This document shows, in pieces, positions 52,938 to 63,974 of a DNA stretch of 64,000 nt (position 1 is the first letter of the stretch; every line of letters starts with the position of its first letter). The notes under the pieces were generated by a model. It did not search any database and was not told the origin of the DNA. It worked only from the letters and a program-made list of their open reading frames with translations. Both the position numbers and the translations under genes were made by a program. The DNA comes from Paucibacter sp. PLA-PC-4 (GTDB taxonomy: Bacteria > Pseudomonadota > Gammaproteobacteria > Burkholderiales > Burkholderiaceae_C): the NCBI RefSeq assembly GCF_026241155.1, contig NZ_JAPFGP010000022.1, positions 1-64,000 on the forward strand, written 5' to 3'.

Positions 52938-54047
52938 ATGTTTCCAACTGATTCAAGCGCTGGTGCGCCCCTTCGCCTGGCCGTCGACTGCATGGGCGGC
53001 GACCATGGCCCTTCGGTGACGCTGCCGGCTTGCCGGGCATTTCTGGACAAGCATCCCGAGGCCGAGTTGCTGCTGGTCGGGCGCCCCGAGGCGCTGGCCG
53101 CCGCTGCGCAATGGCCGCGCTGTCATCTGGTGGCGGCCAGCGAGGTGGTCAGCATGGACGATCCTGTCGAGGTGGCGTTGCGCCGCAAGAAGGACTCGTC
53201 GATGCGCGTGGCGATCAGCCAGCTCAAGGCCATTGACGGCGCCTCGCCGCGGGCCCAAGCCTGTGTCTCGGCCGGCAATACCGGTGCCTTGATGGCGGTG
53301 GCCCGCTATCTGCTCAAGACGCTGGAGGGCATCGATCGCCCGGCCATTGCGACCGTGATGCCCAACCAGACCGGCCGCTACACGACTGTGCTGGACCTGG
53401 GGGCCAATGTCGACTGCACGGCCGAGCATCTGCTGCAATTCGCGGTGATGGGCTCGGCTCTGGTTGCTGCGGTCGAGGGGCGCGAAGAGCCGACCGTGGG
53501 CCTGCTCAACATCGGCGAAGAGGCGATCAAGGGCAGCGAGACGATCAAGCGTGCCGGCGACTTGCTGCGCCAGGCCGATGCCGCCGGGCAGCTGAACTTT
53601 TACGGCAATGTCGAAGGTAATGACATCTTCAAGGGCACGACCGATCTGGTGGTCTGCGACGGCTTCGTCGGCAATGTCGCACTGAAGACGGCCGAGGGTC
53701 TGGCGACCATGATCTCGACCATCATCAAGGAAGAGTTTGGCCGCAGTTGGCTGACAAAGGCGGCGGCAGTGTTGGCGATGCCGGTACTCAAGCGTTTTAA
53801 GGGGCGTGTCGATCATCGCCGCTTCAACGGTGCGGCGCTGCTGGGCCTGCGCGGTCTGGTGTTCAAGAGCCATGGTTCGGCCGATGCCTACGCCTTCGAG
53901 CAGGCCTTGAACCGGGCGTATGATGCCGCCCGCAACCGGTTGTTGGACCGGGTCCATGATCGCATCATCGCCACGCTGCAGGCCATGCCGGCCGCTGCCC
54001 AGGGCGATGCAGGAGACAAGGTGGCCGACGCCGCCCAAGCCGCATGA
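52938..54047 (+). CDS. plsX: Phosphate acyltransferase PlsX
   Basis: 369 residues. It converts acyl-ACP to acyl-phosphate at the membrane, the first step of phospholipid synthesis. The start of the fold is [20 protein letters not shown]; later motifs are [20 protein letters not shown] and [20 protein letters not shown], followed by the long C-terminal helices. Length and order match PlsX. Its stop overlaps the fabH start (ATGA). Confidence 0.95.
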   Translation: MFPTDSSAGAPLRLAVDCMGGDHGPSVTLPACRAFLDKHPEAELLLVGRPEALAAAAQWPRCHLVAASEVVSMDDPVEVALRRKKDSSMRVAISQLKAIDGASPRAQACVSAGNTGALMAVARYLLKTLEGIDRPAIATVMPNQTGRYTTVLDLGANVDCTAEHLLQFAVMGSALVAAVEGREEPTVGLLNIGEEAIKGSETIKRAGDLLRQADAAGQLNFYGNVEGNDIFKGTTDLVVCDGFVGNVALKTAEGLATMISTIIKEEFGRSWLTKAAAVLAMPVLKRFKGRVDHRRFNGAALLGLRGLVFKSHGSADAYAFEQALNRAYDAARNRLLDRVHDRIIATLQAMPAAAQGDAGDKVADAAQAA

Positions 54048-55039
54048 CAACTCCCTCATCGAAGCCACTGTTTGCCCGTATTCTCGGCACGGGCAGCTAT
54101 CTGCCCCCGAAGCGTCTGTCCAATGCCGATCTCGCGGCGCAGCTGGCACTTGACGGCATCGAGACCTCCAATGAATGGATCGTCGAGCGCACCGGCATTC
54201 ATGCGCGGCACTTTGCCGACGACGGTGTGGCGGCCAGCGACTTGGCCCTGCCTGCCGCCCGCGCGGCGCTGGAGGCGGCCGGTGTGGCCGCCGAGGAGAT
54301 CGACCTGATCATCGTCGCGACTTCGACGCCGGACATGGTCTTCCCGTCCACCGCCGCCTTGCTGCAGCACAAGCTGGGCGTGGCTGGCTGTGCCGCTTTC
54401 GATGTGCAGGCCGTCTGCTCGGGCTTTGTCTACGCGCTGACGGTGGCCGATTCGATGATCAAGACTGGCGCTGCAACCAAGGCCCTGGTCATCGGCGCCG
54501 AGGTGTTCTCGCGCATTCTCGATTTCAAGGACCGCACGACCTGCGTGCTGTTTGGCGACGGCGCGGGTGCTGTGGTGCTGGGTGCCAGCGAAGAGCCGGG
54601 CATTCTGGCTTCTGAGCTGCACGCCGATGGTCGTCACGCCGGCATCTTGTGTGTGCCGGGTACCGTGGCTGGTGGCCAGGTCCTGGGCGATCCGTTGCTG
54701 AAGATGGATGGCCAGGCGGTGTTCAAGCTGGCAGTGGGCGTGTTGGAGAAGGTGGCACGCTCGGTGTTGGAGAAAGCCGGCCGCAGTGAGGCCGACATCG
54801 ATTGGCTGATTCCGCACCAGGCCAATATCCGCATCATGCAGGGTACGGCCAAAAAGTTGAAGATGCCGCTGGACAAGCTGATCGTGACCGTCGACGAGCA
54901 CGGCAACACCTCGGCCGCCTCGATTCCGCTGGCGCTCGATGTGGCGGTGCGCAGCGGCAAGGTCAAGCGCGGTGACACCGTGATGTTGGAAGGTGTGGGC
55001 GGCGGCTTCACCTGGGGCGCGGTGCTGCTGGATTTCTGA
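54044..55039 (+). CDS. fabH: 3-oxoacyl-ACP synthase III (FabH)
   Basis: 331 residues. It condenses acetyl-CoA with malonyl-ACP to start fatty-acid synthesis. The catalytic Cys125 is in [13 protein letters not shown]; His and Asn of the triad are in [13 protein letters not shown] and [15 protein letters not shown]. The N-terminal [19 protein letters not shown] is the family start. Operon with plsX, fabD and fabG. Confidence 0.96.
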   Translation: MTTPSSKPLFARILGTGSYLPPKRLSNADLAAQLALDGIETSNEWIVERTGIHARHFADDGVAASDLALPAARAALEAAGVAAEEIDLIIVATSTPDMVFPSTAALLQHKLGVAGCAAFDVQAVCSGFVYALTVADSMIKTGAATKALVIGAEVFSRILDFKDRTTCVLFGDGAGAVVLGASEEPGILASELHADGRHAGILCVPGTVAGGQVLGDPLLKMDGQAVFKLAVGVLEKVARSVLEKAGRSEADIDWLIPHQANIRIMQGTAKKLKMPLDKLIVTVDEHGNTSAASIPLALDVAVRSGKVKRGDTVMLEGVGGGFTWGAVLLDF

Positions 55040-55061
55040 CCAGAGAAGTAACAAGATTCTT

Positions 55062-56003
55062 ATGAGCGCAAAGTTCGCATTCGTGTTCCCGGGCCAGGGC
55101 TCGCAAGCCGTTGGCATGTTGGACGCCTGGGGTGATCATCCTGAAGTGCTTCGCACGCTGGCCGAGGCTTCGGCCGCGCTGGGCGAGGACATCGGCGCCC
55201 TGATCAAGGCCGGCCCCAAGGAGCAACTGGACCTGACGACCAACACCCAGCCGGTGATGCTGACGGCTGGCATCGCCTGTTACCGGGCCTGGATTGCAGA
55301 GACCGGCCTGCTGCCCGCCGCGGCGGCCGGCCATTCGCTCGGTGAGTACACCGCCCTGGTGGCCTGCGGCGCCCTGAGCCTGGCCGATGCGCTGCCGTTG
55401 GTGCGCTTGCGTGCCCAGGCCATGCAAGAAGCCGTGCCGGTGGGCGTTGGCGCGATGTACGCCATCCTGGGCCTGGACGGCGAGACCGTGCGTGCATGCT
55501 GCCTTCAGGTGGCGGCCGAGACCGGCGAGGTGATCGAGGCGGTGAACTTCAATGACCCCAAGCAGACGGTGATTGCCGGCAGCAAGGCTGGTGCCGAGAA
55601 GGCCGCCGAGGCGCTGAAGGCTCTGGGGGCCAAGCGCGCGCTGCCGCTGCCGGTGTCGGCACCCTTTCATTCCAGCCTGATGAAGTCGGCGGCCGAGCGC
55701 CTGCGCGAGAAGCTGGCCGGCGTGAATTTCGCGGCCCAGGCCTTCCCTGTGATCAACAACATCGATGTGGCCGTCACCGACAGCGCCGATGCGCTGCGCG
55801 ATGCGCTGTACCGCCAGGCCTTCGGCCCGGTGCGCTGGGTCGAAGTGGTGCAGGCGCTGAAGGCGCGCGGCCTGAACACCATCATCGAATGCGGCCCCGG
55901 CAAGGTGCTGGCCGGCATGGCCAAGCGCATCGATGCCGACATCATCAGCACCACGGTGCTGGACCCGGCCTCGCTGGCCGAAACCAAGAATTTGCTGTCC
56001 TGA
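55062..56003 (+). CDS. fabD: Malonyl-CoA:ACP transacylase (FabD)
   Basis: 313 residues. It loads malonyl onto ACP. The opening FAFVFPGQGSQAVGMLDAWG and the active-site GHSLGEYTALVACGALSLAD (Ser92) are diagnostic; the partner His is in SAPFHSSLMKSAAER. ATG 55062 is 22 nt after the fabH stop; longer frames lie inside fabH. Confidence 0.96.
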   Translation: MSAKFAFVFPGQGSQAVGMLDAWGDHPEVLRTLAEASAALGEDIGALIKAGPKEQLDLTTNTQPVMLTAGIACYRAWIAETGLLPAAAAGHSLGEYTALVACGALSLADALPLVRLRAQAMQEAVPVGVGAMYAILGLDGETVRACCLQVAAETGEVIEAVNFNDPKQTVIAGSKAGAEKAAEALKALGAKRALPLPVSAPFHSSLMKSAAERLREKLAGVNFAAQAFPVINNIDVAVTDSADALRDALYRQAFGPVRWVEVVQALKARGLNTIIECGPGKVLAGMAKRIDADIISTTVLDPASLAETKNLLS

Positions 56004-56007
56004 ACCC

Positions 56008-56745
56008 ATGAGTGATACCCAACAAACAGCCCTGGTCACCGGTGCCAGCCGGGGCATTGGCCGCGCGATTGCGCTGCATCTGGCGAGCCAAGGCTTTACC
56101 GTGATCGGCACGGCCACCAGCGAAGCCGGCGCCGCCGCCATCAGCGAGGCCTTGGCGCCGCTGGGCGGTCGCGGCCTGGTGCTCAACGTCAATGACGCCG
56201 CCGCCTGCGAGGCGGCTGTCGATACCATCGTGAAGAGCGATGGCGGTCTGCAGGTGCTGGTCAACAATGCTGGCATCACTCGTGACACCTTGTCCATGCG
56301 CATGAAGGACGAGGACTGGGACGCGGTCCTGGACACCAACTTGAAGGCAGTTTTCCGCATGAGCCGTGCGGTCATGCGCACCATGATGAAGCAGCGTTAC
56401 GGCCGCATCATCAACATCACTTCGGTGGTCGGTGCGACCGGCAATCCCGGTCAGGCCAATTACGCGGCGGCCAAGGCCGGCGTCGCAGGCATGACCCGTG
56501 CGCTGGCCCGCGAGCTGGGCAGCCGTGGTGTCACCGTCAACTGCGTGGCGCCCGGTTTCATCGCGACCGACATGACCGAAGTCCTGCCCGAGGCGCAAAA
56601 AGCCGCGCTGCTGGCGCAGATTCCTGTGGGTCGCCTGGGCGCACCCGAGGAGATCGCCGCCGCTGTCGCATTTCTTGCCTCGGCCCAAGCCGCCTACATT
56701 ACCGGCAGCGAATTGCATGTCAACGGAGGCATGTTCATGAATTGA
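56008..56745 (+). CDS. fabG: 3-oxoacyl-ACP reductase (FabG)
   Basis: 245 residues, classical SDR. NADPH site ALVTGASRGIGRAIALHLAS; NNAG at 86-89; catalytic Ser139, Tyr152 and Lys156 in NITSVVGATGNPGQANYAAA and K. It reduces 3-oxoacyl-ACP in the elongation cycle. Starts 4 nt after fabD. Confidence 0.96.
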   Translation: MSDTQQTALVTGASRGIGRAIALHLASQGFTVIGTATSEAGAAAISEALAPLGGRGLVLNVNDAAACEAAVDTIVKSDGGLQVLVNNAGITRDTLSMRMKDEDWDAVLDTNLKAVFRMSRAVMRTMMKQRYGRIINITSVVGATGNPGQANYAAAKAGVAGMTRALARELGSRGVTVNCVAPGFIATDMTEVLPEAQKAALLAQIPVGRLGAPEEIAAAVAFLASAQAAYITGSELHVNGGMFMN

Positions 56746-56768
56746 GGTGGGTGTTTCAGACACCCACC
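56746..56768 (+). other. Hairpin after fabG
   Basis: A perfect 9-bp stem (GGTGGGTGT at 56746-56754, ACACCCACC at 56760-56768, 5-nt loop) lies directly after the fabG stop. There is no T-run, so it may be an mRNA stability element or a weak attenuator ahead of acpP, which has its own leader and a TAGAAT at 56847-56852. Confidence 0.5.
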
Positions 56769-56889
56769 CACCGGATTTGCCCGGCCGGTGAAGGACCGCT
56801 GGATGTGATGTCTTGCCTTGACTTAGGCGCGTCACCCTAGAGGCCTTAGAATCCCGGGCTGTTCCTAGCAAACCCCTCCTGGAGGAGTC

Positions 56890-57129
56890 ATGAGCGATAT
56901 CGAAGCACGTGTCAAGAAAATCATCGCCGAGCAACTCGGCGTGCCTGAGTCCGATGTGTCCAACGAGAAGGCCTTTGTGGCTGACCTGGGCGCTGACTCG
57001 CTCGACACCGTGGAATTGGTGATGGCCCTCGAAGACGAGTTCGGCATCGAAATCCCCGATGAAGAAGCTGAGAAGATCACCACCGTGCAGTTGGCGATCG
57101 ACTACGCCGTCAAGCACCAGAAGGCCTGA
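56890..57129 (+). CDS. acpP: Acyl carrier protein (AcpP)
   Basis: 79 residues, strongly acidic. The phosphopantetheine site is Ser37 in [27 protein letters not shown] about 6 nt upstream is a very strong ribosome site, as expected for one of the most abundant proteins in the cell. It carries growing acyl chains for the fab enzymes around it. Confidence 0.98.
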   Translation: MSDIEARVKKIIAEQLGVPESDVSNEKAFVADLGADSLDTVELVMALEDEFGIEIPDEEAEKITTVQLAIDYAVKHQKA

Positions 57130-57170
57130 GCCTCGCGCTCTGGCATTTCGTTAACTGATCCCCGTACCGC

Positions 57171-58415
57171 ATGAGCCGTCGTCGCGTCGTTGTTACCGGA
57201 CTTGGTCTGATCAGCCCCGTGGGCAACACGGTGGCTGAAGGCTGGGCCAATATCCTGGCCGGTCAATCCGGCATTGACCGCATCACCCGTTTCGATGCCT
57301 CGGCCTTTGCCTGCCAGTTCGCTGGCGAGGTGAAGGGCTTCAATGTTGGAGACTACATCTCCACCAAGGAAGCGCGAACGATGGACACCTTCATCCACTA
57401 CGGATTGGCGGCGTCCATACAGGCGGTGCAGGATGCGGGTCTGCCCACGGGCGATCAGTTGACGGCAGAGCAGGCCGAGCGTATCGGCGTGCTGGTGGGC
57501 TCCGGTATCGGTGGCCTGCCGATGATTGAAGAGACCCACGCGGAACTGACGAACCGCGGCCCGCGCCGCATTTCGCCATTCTTCGTGCCGGCCTCCATCA
57601 TCAATATGATTTCCGGGCATGTCTCGATCAAGTTCGGCTTCCAAGGGCCGAACCTGGCAATCGTGACGGCCTGCACCACCGGTCTGCACGCCATCGGACA
57701 GGCCGGCCGGCTGATCGAATACGGCGACGCCGATGTGATGGTCGCCGGCGGTGCCGAGTCCACGGTGTCGCCGCTGGGCGTCGGTGGCTTTGCTGCAGCG
57801 CGCGCGCTGTCGACTCGCAATGACGACCCGAAAACCGCGTCGCGCCCCTGGGACAAAGATCGAGACGGCTTTGTGCTGGGCGAGGGCGGCGGTGTGCTGG
57901 TGCTCGAAGAGTACGAGCATGCCAAGAAGCGCGGCGCCAAGATCTACTGCGAGTTGGCCGGTTTCGGCATGGGTGCAGATGCCTTTCACATGACCGCGCC
58001 CAATGTGGACGGCCCCAAGCGGTCGATGAGGGCGGCTCTGCGCAACGCCGGACTGAACCCCGATCAGATTCAGTACATGAATGCCCACGGCACCTCGACG
58101 CCGCTGGGTGATGTGAACGAGACGAATGCCATCAAGCTGGCCTTCGGCGACCACGCCAAAGAGATGGTGATCAGCTCGACCAAGTCCATGACCGGCCATT
58201 TGCTGGGCGGGGCAGGGGGTATCGAGTCGGTGTTCACCGCCTTGGCCGTGCATCAGCAGGTGGCCCCACCCACCATCAACATCTTCAATCAGGATCCCGA
58301 GTGCGACCTGGACTACTGCGCCAATGAGGCGCGGCCGATGAAGATCGAATACGCCGCAAAGAACAACTTCGGCTTCGGCGGCACCAACGGTACGCTGATT
58401 TTCAAGCGCGTCTGA
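57171..58415 (+). CDS. fabF: 3-oxoacyl-ACP synthase II (FabF)
   Basis: 414 residues. It elongates acyl-ACP with malonyl-ACP. Catalytic Cys168 lies in [20 protein letters not shown], His residues are in [20 protein letters not shown] and [20 protein letters not shown]. The C-terminus has [17 protein letters not shown]. It starts 41 nt after acpP. Confidence 0.97.
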   Translation: MSRRRVVVTGLGLISPVGNTVAEGWANILAGQSGIDRITRFDASAFACQFAGEVKGFNVGDYISTKEARTMDTFIHYGLAASIQAVQDAGLPTGDQLTAEQAERIGVLVGSGIGGLPMIEETHAELTNRGPRRISPFFVPASIINMISGHVSIKFGFQGPNLAIVTACTTGLHAIGQAGRLIEYGDADVMVAGGAESTVSPLGVGGFAAARALSTRNDDPKTASRPWDKDRDGFVLGEGGGVLVLEEYEHAKKRGAKIYCELAGFGMGADAFHMTAPNVDGPKRSMRAALRNAGLNPDQIQYMNAHGTSTPLGDVNETNAIKLAFGDHAKEMVISSTKSMTGHLLGGAGGIESVFTALAVHQQVAPPTINIFNQDPECDLDYCANEARPMKIEYAAKNNFGFGGTNGTLIFKRV

Positions 58416-58425
58416 GGCCGGGGCC

Positions 58426-58911
58426 ATGCCGGCCCAGCGTCAGGCGAGCGCATTGCAGATCGCCGTCGGATCCGACGGGGTTCGGGCTGCGCTGATGACC
58501 GCTGTGGCGCTGCCGGCCGGCGGCGCTTCGATGGCTGCGCTGATGAGTCAGTCCGGGTTGGGCATTCCCGCCGCTCATCAGCTGAGCTGGCTCTTGCTTG
58601 GCACGCTGCTGCTGCCCGGTGCCGTGCGGATGAGTCGGCGGTGCAGCCGCACCAGGTCCACGAGCTTGCGCTGGGGCGGGCGGCATTGCTGGCTTGACGA
58701 GACGCCGGTGCGTCCCCGCCCGGTGATCGATCTGGGCGCTTCACTGCTGCTGCTGCGCGTGGCTTTGCGTTCGCTCCTGCAGCGCTACCGCCTGTCGCTC
58801 AACCGCCTGTCGCACTACCTCCCGCTGGCGCGCGCGCGCGGTGCTGCGCATAGGCCCCAGCTGCGAGCGACCCCGAACTCGGCGTGCATCGTTGCGAGTC
58901 GCAAACCATGA
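58426..58911 (+). CDS. Hypothetical protein between fabF and rpoE
   Basis: 161 residues. Two mildly hydrophobic stretches (MTAVALPAGGASMAALMSQS; LSWLLLGTLLLPGAVRM) and an Arg-rich C-terminal half. It fits the position of a small, poorly conserved protein often found between fabF and the rpoE operon in Burkholderiales. It overlaps rpoE by ATGA, which argues for a real, co-translated gene. Function unknown. Confidence 0.6.
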   Translation: MPAQRQASALQIAVGSDGVRAALMTAVALPAGGASMAALMSQSGLGIPAAHQLSWLLLGTLLLPGAVRMSRRCSRTRSTSLRWGGRHCWLDETPVRPRPVIDLGASLLLLRVALRSLLQRYRLSLNRLSHYLPLARARGAAHRPQLRATPNSACIVASRKP

Positions 58912-59516
58912 GCGAGCCAGATCCCGACCGGTTGCTGGTCGAGCGCGTCCAACGCGGCGACGTTAAGGCCTTCGAGATGCTGGTGCTCAAGTACCAGCGG
59001 CGCATTGAGCGTCTGATCGCGCGCATGGTGCGTGATGTCGATCTGGTTGCCGATATCGCGCAGGAGACTTTTCTGCGCGCCTACCGCGCCCTGCCGGGGT
59101 TTCGGGGGGAGAGCGCCTTCTACACCTGGCTGCACCGCATCGCGGTCAATAGCGCGAAGAAGGCCCTGGTTCAGCTCCGGCGGGACCCGTTGCTGAGCGA
59201 GGCATCCCTCAAGTCGGGGGATGAGGAGGAGGAAACTTTTGCCGTCGACAGCGTACTAAGTGATGGCGCAACACCCGAGTCGCTGCTGTCCAGCAAGGAG
59301 TTGGGTGCGGCGGTGAACGCTGCTGTTGATGCGCTGCCTGACGATTTCAGGCAGGCCTTGGTGCTGCGCGAGGTCGAAGGCCTGAGCTATGACGAGATCG
59401 CCAGCCTGATTGGCTGCCCGGCGGGCACGGTCAGATCGCGCATCTTCAGGGCCCGCGAGGCGGTCGCCGCGCGGCTGCGGCCGCTGCTGGGTACGCGCGA
59501 GGGTGAGCGTTGGTGA
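58908..59516 (+). CDS. rpoE: ECF sigma factor RpoE (sigma-E)
   Basis: 202 residues. Region 2 is FEMLVLKYQRRIERLIARMV with ADIAQETFLRAYRALPGFRG and FYTWLHRIAVNSAKK; region 4 is LSYDEIASLIGCPAGTVRSR with IFRAREAVA. This is the RpoE/AlgU type that responds to envelope stress and is held by RseA, encoded next. ATG 58908 overlaps the upstream stop; it is 2 nt before rseA. Confidence 0.95.
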   Translation: MSEPDPDRLLVERVQRGDVKAFEMLVLKYQRRIERLIARMVRDVDLVADIAQETFLRAYRALPGFRGESAFYTWLHRIAVNSAKKALVQLRRDPLLSEASLKSGDEEEETFAVDSVLSDGATPESLLSSKELGAAVNAAVDALPDDFRQALVLREVEGLSYDEIASLIGCPAGTVRSRIFRAREAVAARLRPLLGTREGERW

Positions 59517-59517
59517 A

Positions 59518-60081
59518 ATGAGCTTGAAGATGGAGTGTGCGATGCGAAGTCCCGATTTCCGGCCCCAGAGCCAGAGCCAGAGGCCACTCGGCCCGGCGCT
59601 GTCGGCGCTGGCCGATGGCGAGGCCGACATCGCTGAGACCAGCGCGCTGCTGCGCGCCTGGCCCGAGCAAGGCCTGCGCGAGCAATGGCAGACCTATCAG
59701 CTGATAGGGGACAGCCTTCGCTCGGCCGAGCTGGCGCATGACATCGGCCGTGGCGAGGACCTGCTGGCCCGCCTGCGGCCGCAGTTGCTGGCCGAGCCGC
59801 GCATCGTCGCTGCGCAGGCCCGGCTGCAGCGCTGGCTGGCGCCCGCCGCCGTGGCCGCCGGCTTCGTCGCCTTGGCGGCCGGCCTGACGAACTTGCCTGT
59901 GTTTATTGCTTCGCCGCCGAACGAGGTCCTGGCCGCCGCGCCATCCACCAGGCCGCTGCTGGTGCCGGCGCCCGCCCTGTCTTTTGCTCAATCGGCTGGA
60001 CTTGCCGGCGATGCGCTGCTGGTGGAGCTGCCGCCCGAGCCGGCCGTGACTAAAGACAGTGCGCCAGCGTCGCAGCCATAG
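59518..60081 (+). CDS. rseA: Anti-sigma-E factor RseA
   Basis: 187 residues. The N-terminal domain (LSALADGEADIAETSALLRA, then WQTYQLIGDSLRSAELAHDI) is the RseA/MucA sigma-binding part; one membrane helix follows (WLAPAAVAAGFVALAAGLTN, about 109-128), then a Pro/Ala-rich periplasmic tail. It sequesters RpoE until cleaved under stress. The usual rseB partner is absent; degP comes directly after. Confidence 0.85.
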   Translation: MSLKMECAMRSPDFRPQSQSQRPLGPALSALADGEADIAETSALLRAWPEQGLREQWQTYQLIGDSLRSAELAHDIGRGEDLLARLRPQLLAEPRIVAAQARLQRWLAPAAVAAGFVALAAGLTNLPVFIASPPNEVLAAAPSTRPLLVPAPALSFAQSAGLAGDALLVELPPEPAVTKDSAPASQP

Positions 60082-60204
60082 TGGCCTGGCCCGAGTGGCC
60101 TGACAAGAGCCGCCGTCTTGCGGCAAGATCACCAAAACCTGGGCCAAGCGACCGAACCGCGCTTGTGTCATCCTCACCTGTCCGAAAGCCCACTATCCCT
60201 CATC

Positions 60205-61659
60205 ATGCAAACAAGCTCTGATCCTCGTCACGCCCTGTCGCGCTGGTCCGCCGCGCTGCTGTCGGCGGCCGTCCTCTCGCTCGGCCTGGGTATGAGCGTG
60301 GCGCCCCGGCAGGCCTCGGCGCAGGTGCGCGAGCTGCCCGACTTTGCCGAGTTGGTCGAGCGCTCGGCGCCTTCGGTGGTCAATATCCGCACCTCGGAGC
60401 GCGTGCGTCGGGCGGCCGGCACACCGGAGATGGACGAGCAGATGCTGGAGTTCCTGCGTCGCTTCGGCATCCCTGTGCCCAATCAGCGCCCCGGCACCCC
60501 GCGTGGCGGTGAAGAGGACGATCAGCCGCAGCGTCGCGGTGTCGGCTCCGGCTTCATTCTCAGCGCCGACGGCCTGGTGATGACCAATGCGCATGTGGTG
60601 GACGGCGCCGACGAGGTCTGGGTCACTTTGCCAGACAAGCGCGAGTTCAAGGCCAAGCTCATTGGCGCCGATGCACGCACCGATGTTGCGGTCGTCAAGA
60701 TCGAGGCAGCCGGGCTGCCGGCAGTCAAGATCGGCGACGTGAACCGGCTGCGCGTCGGTGAGTGGGTGCTGGCGATTGGCTCGCCCTTTGGCTTCGACAG
60801 CACAGTCACCGCTGGCATCGTCAGCGCCAAGGCGCGCGACACCGGCGACTTTCTGCGCTTCATCCAGACCGATGTGGCCATCAATCCTGGAAATTCGGGC
60901 GGCCCGCTGCTGAATATGCGCGGCGAGGTGATCGGCATCAACTCGCAGATCTACAGCCGCTCGGGCGGCTTCATGGGCATCTCGTTCGCGATTCCGATCG
61001 ACGAGGCCATCCGCGTCTCCGACCAACTGCGCAGCGCGGGTCGGGTGATACGCGGGCGCATCGGCGTGCAGCCTACCGATGTCAGCAAGGAGGTGGCCGA
61101 GGCCATCGGCCTGGGTAAGCCGCAGGGCGCGCTGGTGCAGAACATCGTCGAGGACAGCCCGGCCGAGAAGGCCGGGCTGGAGGGCGGCGATGTGATCGTC
61201 AAGTTCGACGGTAAGGCGGTCGAGAAGGCCAGCGATCTGCGCCGCGTGGTGGGCGCCACCAAGCCCGGCAGCAAGGTCACGATGCAGGTGTTCCGACGCG
61301 GCACATACAAGGATCTGAGCATCACGGTGGCTGAGCTGGAGGATGACAGCCCGCGCCGCGCCGCCGAGCCCAGCGCCAAGCCCACGCCGACGTTGGGGCT
61401 GACCGTGGTCGAGCTGACCGAGGCCCAAAAGCGCGAGCTGAAGTTGCGCAACGGCGTGCGCGTGGAGGCGGTCGAGGGAGCGGCGGCGCGCGCGGGTCTG
61501 CGCGAGGGCGACCTGATCCTGTCTGTGGACAACACCGAGATCAGCAGCGTCAAGCAGTTCCAGAGCGTGGTCGCTAAGCTGGAGAAGGCCAAGCAGATCA
61601 CCATGCTGGTTCGCCGGGGCAGTGCGGTCAACTTCGTGCTGGTCAAACCCGGCCGTTGA
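60205..61659 (+). CDS. degP: Periplasmic serine protease DegP/MucD (Do family)
   Basis: 484 residues. A signal peptide ends near PRQASAQ (about 40). The trypsin-like domain carries His130 (VMTNAHVVDG), Asp160 (GADARTDVAVVKIE) and Ser231 (DVAINPGNSGGPLLNMRG). Two PDZ domains follow, with VQNIVEDSPAEKAGLEGGDV and RVEAVEGAAARAGLREGDLI. It degrades misfolded envelope proteins and is normally part of the sigma-E regulon. ATG 60205 gives a proper signal peptide. A strong hairpin terminator follows. Confidence 0.95.
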   Translation: MQTSSDPRHALSRWSAALLSAAVLSLGLGMSVAPRQASAQVRELPDFAELVERSAPSVVNIRTSERVRRAAGTPEMDEQMLEFLRRFGIPVPNQRPGTPRGGEEDDQPQRRGVGSGFILSADGLVMTNAHVVDGADEVWVTLPDKREFKAKLIGADARTDVAVVKIEAAGLPAVKIGDVNRLRVGEWVLAIGSPFGFDSTVTAGIVSAKARDTGDFLRFIQTDVAINPGNSGGPLLNMRGEVIGINSQIYSRSGGFMGISFAIPIDEAIRVSDQLRSAGRVIRGRIGVQPTDVSKEVAEAIGLGKPQGALVQNIVEDSPAEKAGLEGGDVIVKFDGKAVEKASDLRRVVGATKPGSKVTMQVFRRGTYKDLSITVAELEDDSPRRAAEPSAKPTPTLGLTVVELTEAQKRELKLRNGVRVEAVEGAAARAGLREGDLILSVDNTEISSVKQFQSVVAKLEKAKQITMLVRRGSAVNFVLVKPGR

Positions 61660-61674
61660 GCCCGCGGCCGCTCG

Positions 61675-61703
61675 CCCGGCGCCCGACAGTGGCGCCGGGT
61701 CTT
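61675..61703 (+). terminator. Rho-independent terminator after degP
   Basis: CCCGGCGCC (61675-61683), 7-nt loop, GGCGCCGGG (61691-61699), then TCTTT. A perfect 9-bp GC-rich stem. Confidence 0.85.
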
Positions 61704-61867
61704 TCCACTTTGTGGAATTGCGGGAGGGCTTGCTGTCAGGAAACGATGGGTTGGCGCTTGCTAACTTTTATGGCTCAAGGCTCGATTGCGGGGCTGGTCA
61801 GATAGAATCAAGCCTTGTCCGGCGGGCTTTGTGCGCGCCGCACAATGCAAACGCGAGCTGGCTCAAA

Positions 61868-61913
61868 CTATCCCCAGGCCATCCACAGCATCTTGTGGAT
61901 AAGCTGTTGATAA
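61868..61913. other. Cluster of DnaA-box-like sites
   Basis: Within 46 bp: TTATCCACA on the minus strand at 61894-61902 (perfect), TTATCAACA on the minus strand at 61905-61913 (one mismatch), and two plus-strand sites at 61868-61876 and 61879-61887 (two mismatches each). An AT-richer stretch follows. No oriC genes (dnaA, dnaN, rpmH) are in the window, so this is only a DnaA-binding candidate. Confidence 0.4.
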
Positions 61914-61960
61914 TTTGATGTTGGCGGACCGCAACGGCAGCAAATCCGGGGACGCCGCGG

Positions 61961-61988
61961 TTTTCAGCCGGGGGCTTTTGGCTACAAT
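61961..61988 (+). promoter_or_regulatory. Promoter for the candidate small RNA
   Basis: TTTTCA (61961-61966), 16-bp spacer, TACAAT (61983-61988). It would start transcription near 61995, exactly at the first hairpin of the candidate RNA. Confidence 0.4.
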
Positions 61989-61994
61989 GAAGGC

Positions 61995-62058
61995 CCAACA
62001 AGCAGTTGCCATAAGTTTTGTTGGAAGGCGCGTCACCGTTTCGACGTGCCTTTTTTTT
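61995..62058 (+). ncRNA. Candidate small RNA (or lepA leader attenuator), two hairpins
   Basis: Hairpin 1: CCAACAA (61995-62001) pairs with TTGTTGG (62018-62024), 16-nt loop. Hairpin 2: a 10-bp stem (62025-62034 with 62043-62052, one G-U pair), 8-nt loop, followed by eight Ts (62051-62058), a textbook terminator. A promoter-like sequence lies just upstream, giving an RNA of about 64 nt. It starts no obvious protein. It could be a trans-acting sRNA or a termination element that controls lepA, which begins 108 nt downstream. I do not recognise an Rfam family. Confidence 0.5.
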
Positions 62059-62069
62059 ATGTCCGGCAC

Positions 62070-62155
62070 GGCCCTCGCGGGCCTTCACATCGCTTCGCGA
62101 TATGAGCCTTCCATGCAACGGCTGCGCCGTTGAAGCTTCGGCCGCTCGAGGCCGA
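62070..62155 (+). repeat. Array of four short hairpins ahead of lepA
   Basis: Four consecutive perfect hairpins: 62070-62083 (5-bp stem), 62089-62101 (5 bp), 62116-62132 (7 bp, CAACGGC/GCCGTTG) and 62138-62155 (6 bp). They fill the space between the terminator and the lepA start, and would place structured RNA immediately before the ribosome site. Possible REP-like or translational-control element. Confidence 0.5.
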
Positions 62156-62165
62156 GATTGAGTCC

Positions 62166-63974
<1,809 letters not shown>

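Noticed and set aside
61868-61913. Chromosome origin (oriC)
   Set aside because: DnaA-like boxes are present, but dnaA, dnaN, rpmH, parAB and gidA are all absent from the window.
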